DNA from: Dryas octopetala
Lineage: Eukaryota; Streptophyta; Magnoliopsida; Rosales; Rosaceae
Reading direction: 5' to 3'
Assembly: GCA_963921425.1 (NCBI GenBank)
Contig: OY992837.1
Span: forward strand, 13,489,896-13,553,895
DNA: 64,000 bases
Shown: positions 61,168 through 64,000 of the stretch, piece after piece
Layout of the letters: the number at the start of each line of letters is the position of its first letter
How positions within the stretch are numbered: position 1 is the first letter of the stretch
Notes under the pieces: generated by a model
The model's input: the letters and a program-made list of their open reading frames with translations, nothing else
Database searches by the model: none
Told to the model about the DNA's origin: nothing
Position numbers and translations under genes: made by a program

Positions 61168-61497
61168 TTGACCAGCTGAAGATCCAAAAGCAATAGGAGG
61201 AGAATAATAGGCCTTTGAATAGATGGCAGTGACTGAGAAATGAGGCTTCTCTTTTTCAGTTCTTCTTTTCTCTTTGGTGGGTTGGTTTGGTGTTTCTATG
61301 GGAGAAGGAGGAAGAGATGAAGAGAAAGAGAGGAGCTTTGTATTGAAATAAGACGACCCACCAATATCCACATCCCACAAAGCAAGATCCGACCAGATTT
61401 CATCCCAAATCTTGCAAATTTTTCCAACTTGATTTTTGAATTACAGGGCAAGCAATGCAAAAGAAAAGAAAAATGAAACAAATAAGAAAATGAAGGA

Positions 61498-61532
61498 TAA
61501 TAATAATAATAATAAATAATAATAATAATAAT
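61498..61532. repeat. AAT-type microsatellite in the response regulator leader
   Basis: An imperfect ATA/AAT repeat of about 35 bp in the presumed 5' UTR or core promoter. Confidence 0.85.
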
Positions 61533-61575
61533 CCCAATGAATATTATAGTTGAGGGGGTGGTGGTGGTGGGCTGC

Positions 61576-61582
61576 ATTTATA
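61576..61582 (-). promoter_or_regulatory. Candidate TATA box of the response regulator gene
   Basis: TATAAAT on the minus strand, 410 bp upstream of the ATG. It would give a 5' UTR of roughly 380 nt. Confidence 0.45.
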
Positions 61583-61742
61583 CAAAAGACTACACAAACG
61601 AGAGGACAGAGAGATTTTGTGTGAAAATAGGAAAGTCTTGGGATGAAAGCAAAAGGGCAAAAGGGCAAAAGGTTGAGGTGAAGAGAGAGAGAAAGGGTGG
61701 TGGTGGAGTGGGGCCCACCAAAATCCTCCCAAGAGATACAGG

Positions 61743-61750
61743 TGACGTCA
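61743..61750. promoter_or_regulatory. Palindromic TGACGTCA bZIP site
   Basis: A perfect TGACGTCA (C-box / as-1-like) about 580 bp upstream of the response regulator ATG and 160 bp upstream of the candidate TATA box. TGA-class and other bZIP factors bind such sites. Confidence 0.55.
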
Positions 61751-61982
61751 GCAGAGGTGCCTTTTTCCGTGGGGTGTGAAATCATGTGGCGCTTACCATA
61801 TCTCGAGCAGGTGGGGAGCGGTGGCAAAGAGAGGGCAATTTCTTTTGATTCCCTTTTAAGATTTGCTTCCCATGCATGCATGCCCATCTTTCTCTCCATC
61901 ATGCCCCCATTCCATTTCATGCATGCATACACATTCAGCTGCCAATGCCATCCCTCAATTAACTAACCCCATCCCATTTGCC

Positions 61983-63423
61983 TATTAAATATCTAAATTT
62001 TCTGTGGCCTACTTAACCCTATTTTGATGGCATATTATCAATCACATCTCTCTCATAAAAGTAAAACTCACAATATATACGAGTCACGAATCAATTTCAA
62101 TTATGCCATGTAGTTGCAAAATTAATACGAAATGTGTAATGTTCAAACACATGTGGTATCGTTTAACGCTCTCTCACATCTTGCATTAACCTATTTTATT
62201 AATAATATAGTTCAAAATATGATACTGTAAATATGGTCATGTAGGCGGTAGCATTACCCTCTACTATTTTTAAATCATTTCATCATTTTGATTATATTAA
62301 TTTCATATTTTAGAATGTGAAACTTACTTATATAAGTCTATTTTATCTTTATTAAAATTTGATACCTATATGACATAAAGACGCGGTATAAATAATGATG
62401 TGAATGTACTTGTATTTGCTTTAGGGTGTTGGGTAGAAAAACCACCAATTTTGCAAATTTGTCTAACGTATAAAAATATTATTAGACGGTATATTTATTT
62501 AATAGGGTATAATATTAATAACATTTATTCATATTATGACACATTAAATTGATTATACTACATGACGGTGTATTGGTTACACAGAATAATTTCTCTCAAA
62601 ATAAATAATTAGTTCTCTAGCTTATTATTCTTCTCAATTGTTTATCTGATTACAATTAAAAGTGTTTTGGGTTATCACGTGTCTATTCATGCAATTGTAA
62701 CAATCACTAGTCGTATTTACTCTTTATATATGCCCAAAAATGAAGGAAATATAAAATGGGCCAAAATTTCCGACAAGTTTCACCTATTAATTGGCTGCTC
62801 AAACTGTTTAAGAAGTAAGAACCTTTTGTCTAATTCAAGATTGACTAACTGTCAATCACATTCAATATTATTCTTTTTTATTTTGTCACTAAATTAAGAG
62901 TTTCTTTCAAATTTGTCATCATATAGTGTGAGATCTCATCAAATTTTAAATTGACCTTAGCACCCAAAAAAAAGTTTAAATTGACCCTCTAGAAGTATAA
63001 TACCAAATCATCATGTGCATGTCTCCTATGTCAAAGTATCATCATCGTAAGATTTTCACAATCTTCTGCTATCTTGTAATATTCTTACTACTAATAGGTA
63101 AAAGAGATGGACTTGAAAACAATTAGAAGGAATCAAGCAATTCGAAAGACATAGTAAAGATAAAATTATTTGTTCCATATTTTAATATATTGTATTGATT
63201 ATTACCATACTAATAGAAATATAGAAAGCTTTATTAGAATCATGGTATAAAAAATGTAATATATCTAGAAAAAAAATATATATCACACATTCACACTTGC
63301 TTGGTACTTAAATGAATAGTAGTTTGTTGTTAGGTATTTGACCAAATAGCATTGTCTACTTTCTATAGAACCTATTACTAAAATACCTTTAGAAAAGGAT
63401 AGAGCTAAGCGAGTAAAAATAAT
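61983..63423. other. Intergenic, nothing recognised
   Basis: Strongly AT-rich sequence upstream of the response regulator with no recognised gene or element. Confidence 0.5.
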
Positions 63424-64000
63424 TGGGCAAATTACACACAGATACCTCAAGTATACACCCTTATTCACTTGAGTACCCCAATAAAAAAAGGTTGCTCAGA
63501 GGTACTTTAACTACTGATTTTGCACACCTAGGTACCTCCGTCAACTATTTCGTCAAACATGCCGTTAATTGCCTATGTGACCCACTTATATACCTTTAAA
63601 AAAATGCCACGTGGACAAAAAAATAATAATAAATGGAATAATTTTAAAAAATAAAATAATTATTAAAAACAAAAACAAAAATGGAGTTGCATGCTTTGCA
63701 GCCTCCCTCCGCCTCCCACCCCTCCCTTCGAGACCCACCCACCCCTTCGACCCCAGCCACCCTGCCGCCGACCCACCCGACCACCCACCCCCTCTCCTCT
63801 ATCTCTGCCTCACTCTCTTTCCCCGCCCTTCACTTTCTCTCTCTGCCTCGCTCTCTCTCTTTCCCCGACCGAGCCACCCACCTCCTCTCTTTCGCCTCGC
63901 CTCGCCTCTCTCTCTGCCTCACTCTCTCTCTCTCTCCCCTCGAAACCCCAGCCCCGACCCAAGCTCTACCCTTTACAGAGAGCCCCATCAAAATGGTATC
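63424..64000 (+). mobile_element. Left end of a TIR element running off the window
   Basis: GGGCAAATTACACACAGATACC, then repeated GAGTACC/GAGGTAC/TAGGTACC variants, then CGTCAAACATGCCGTTAAT and CCACGTGGAC. This is the layout of plant Mutator-like or MITE ends that begin GGG(C/T)AAATTACA. It leads into a CT/CCC-rich tract (63700-63960) that recalls the GC-rich arms of the foldback element at 22900. The right end is outside the window. Confidence 0.45.

Noticed and set aside
61168-61380. Longer response regulator starting at 61380
   Set aside because: The frame is open by chance in a Ser/Pro-rich leader; ARR8/9 proteins start MGMA..., which matches 61167.

Overview
The window is nuclear DNA of a eudicot plant. 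Its genes have many short GT-AG introns, it encodes a chloroplast-type cystathionine beta-lyase and a type-A cytokinin response regulator, and the space between genes is filled with plant LTR elements, hAT and Mutator-type elements and palindromic MITEs. A woody rosid, possibly Rosaceae, is my impression, but nothing in the sequence proves it.

There are six protein genes worth the name. From left to right: the 3' part of condensin subunit CAP-D2 (+, 3-5327); a complete strictosidine synthase-like gene (-, 9877-11691); a complete P-class pentatricopeptide repeat (PPR) gene of the restorer-of-fertility-like type (+, 18195-20063); a complete 13-exon cystathionine beta-lyase gene (+, 42491-48558); a plant-specific TIGR01589-domain gene (-, 52215-55833, with a 5' UTR exon near 57.3 kb); and a complete type-A response regulator of the ARR8/ARR9 kind (-, 59641-61167). 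I built the exon models by hand. Each has GT-AG junctions and a reading phase that closes exactly.

The block from about 8.3 to 38.3 kb is a tandem array in which PPR and SSL sequences alternate: PPR 3' remnant, intact SSL, intact PPR, SSL exon-1 relic, PPR pseudogene. Each SSL copy has a related downstream tail. The copies were later altered by different insertions. Copy A holds a 484-bp solo LTR and a 30-bp minisatellite. Copy B holds a hAT element carrying two MITEs, a 1.28-kb foldback element and an 11.3-kb Copia element whose LTRs are almost identical. Because these insertions are copy-specific and nearly all keep target-site duplications, their order can be read.

From 38.3 to 42.4 kb lies a second hAT element with two palindromic MITEs inside it. 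The right half, from 42.4 kb, is quieter and gene-rich. Odd features there are an exact 360-bp tandem duplication in a CBL intron, a LINE relic in another CBL intron, and an upstream reading frame overlapping the CBL start.

The genes are not an operon or one pathway. From memory, however, CAP-D2, CBL, ARR9 and strictosidine synthase-like genes are also close neighbours in Arabidopsis (around At3g57010-At3g57060), so this looks like a rearranged ancestral block opened up by PPR insertion and transposons. I found no convincing wholly new system. The best leads are the PPR-SSL array, the predicted RNA target of the intact PPR protein, and the layered transposon record.
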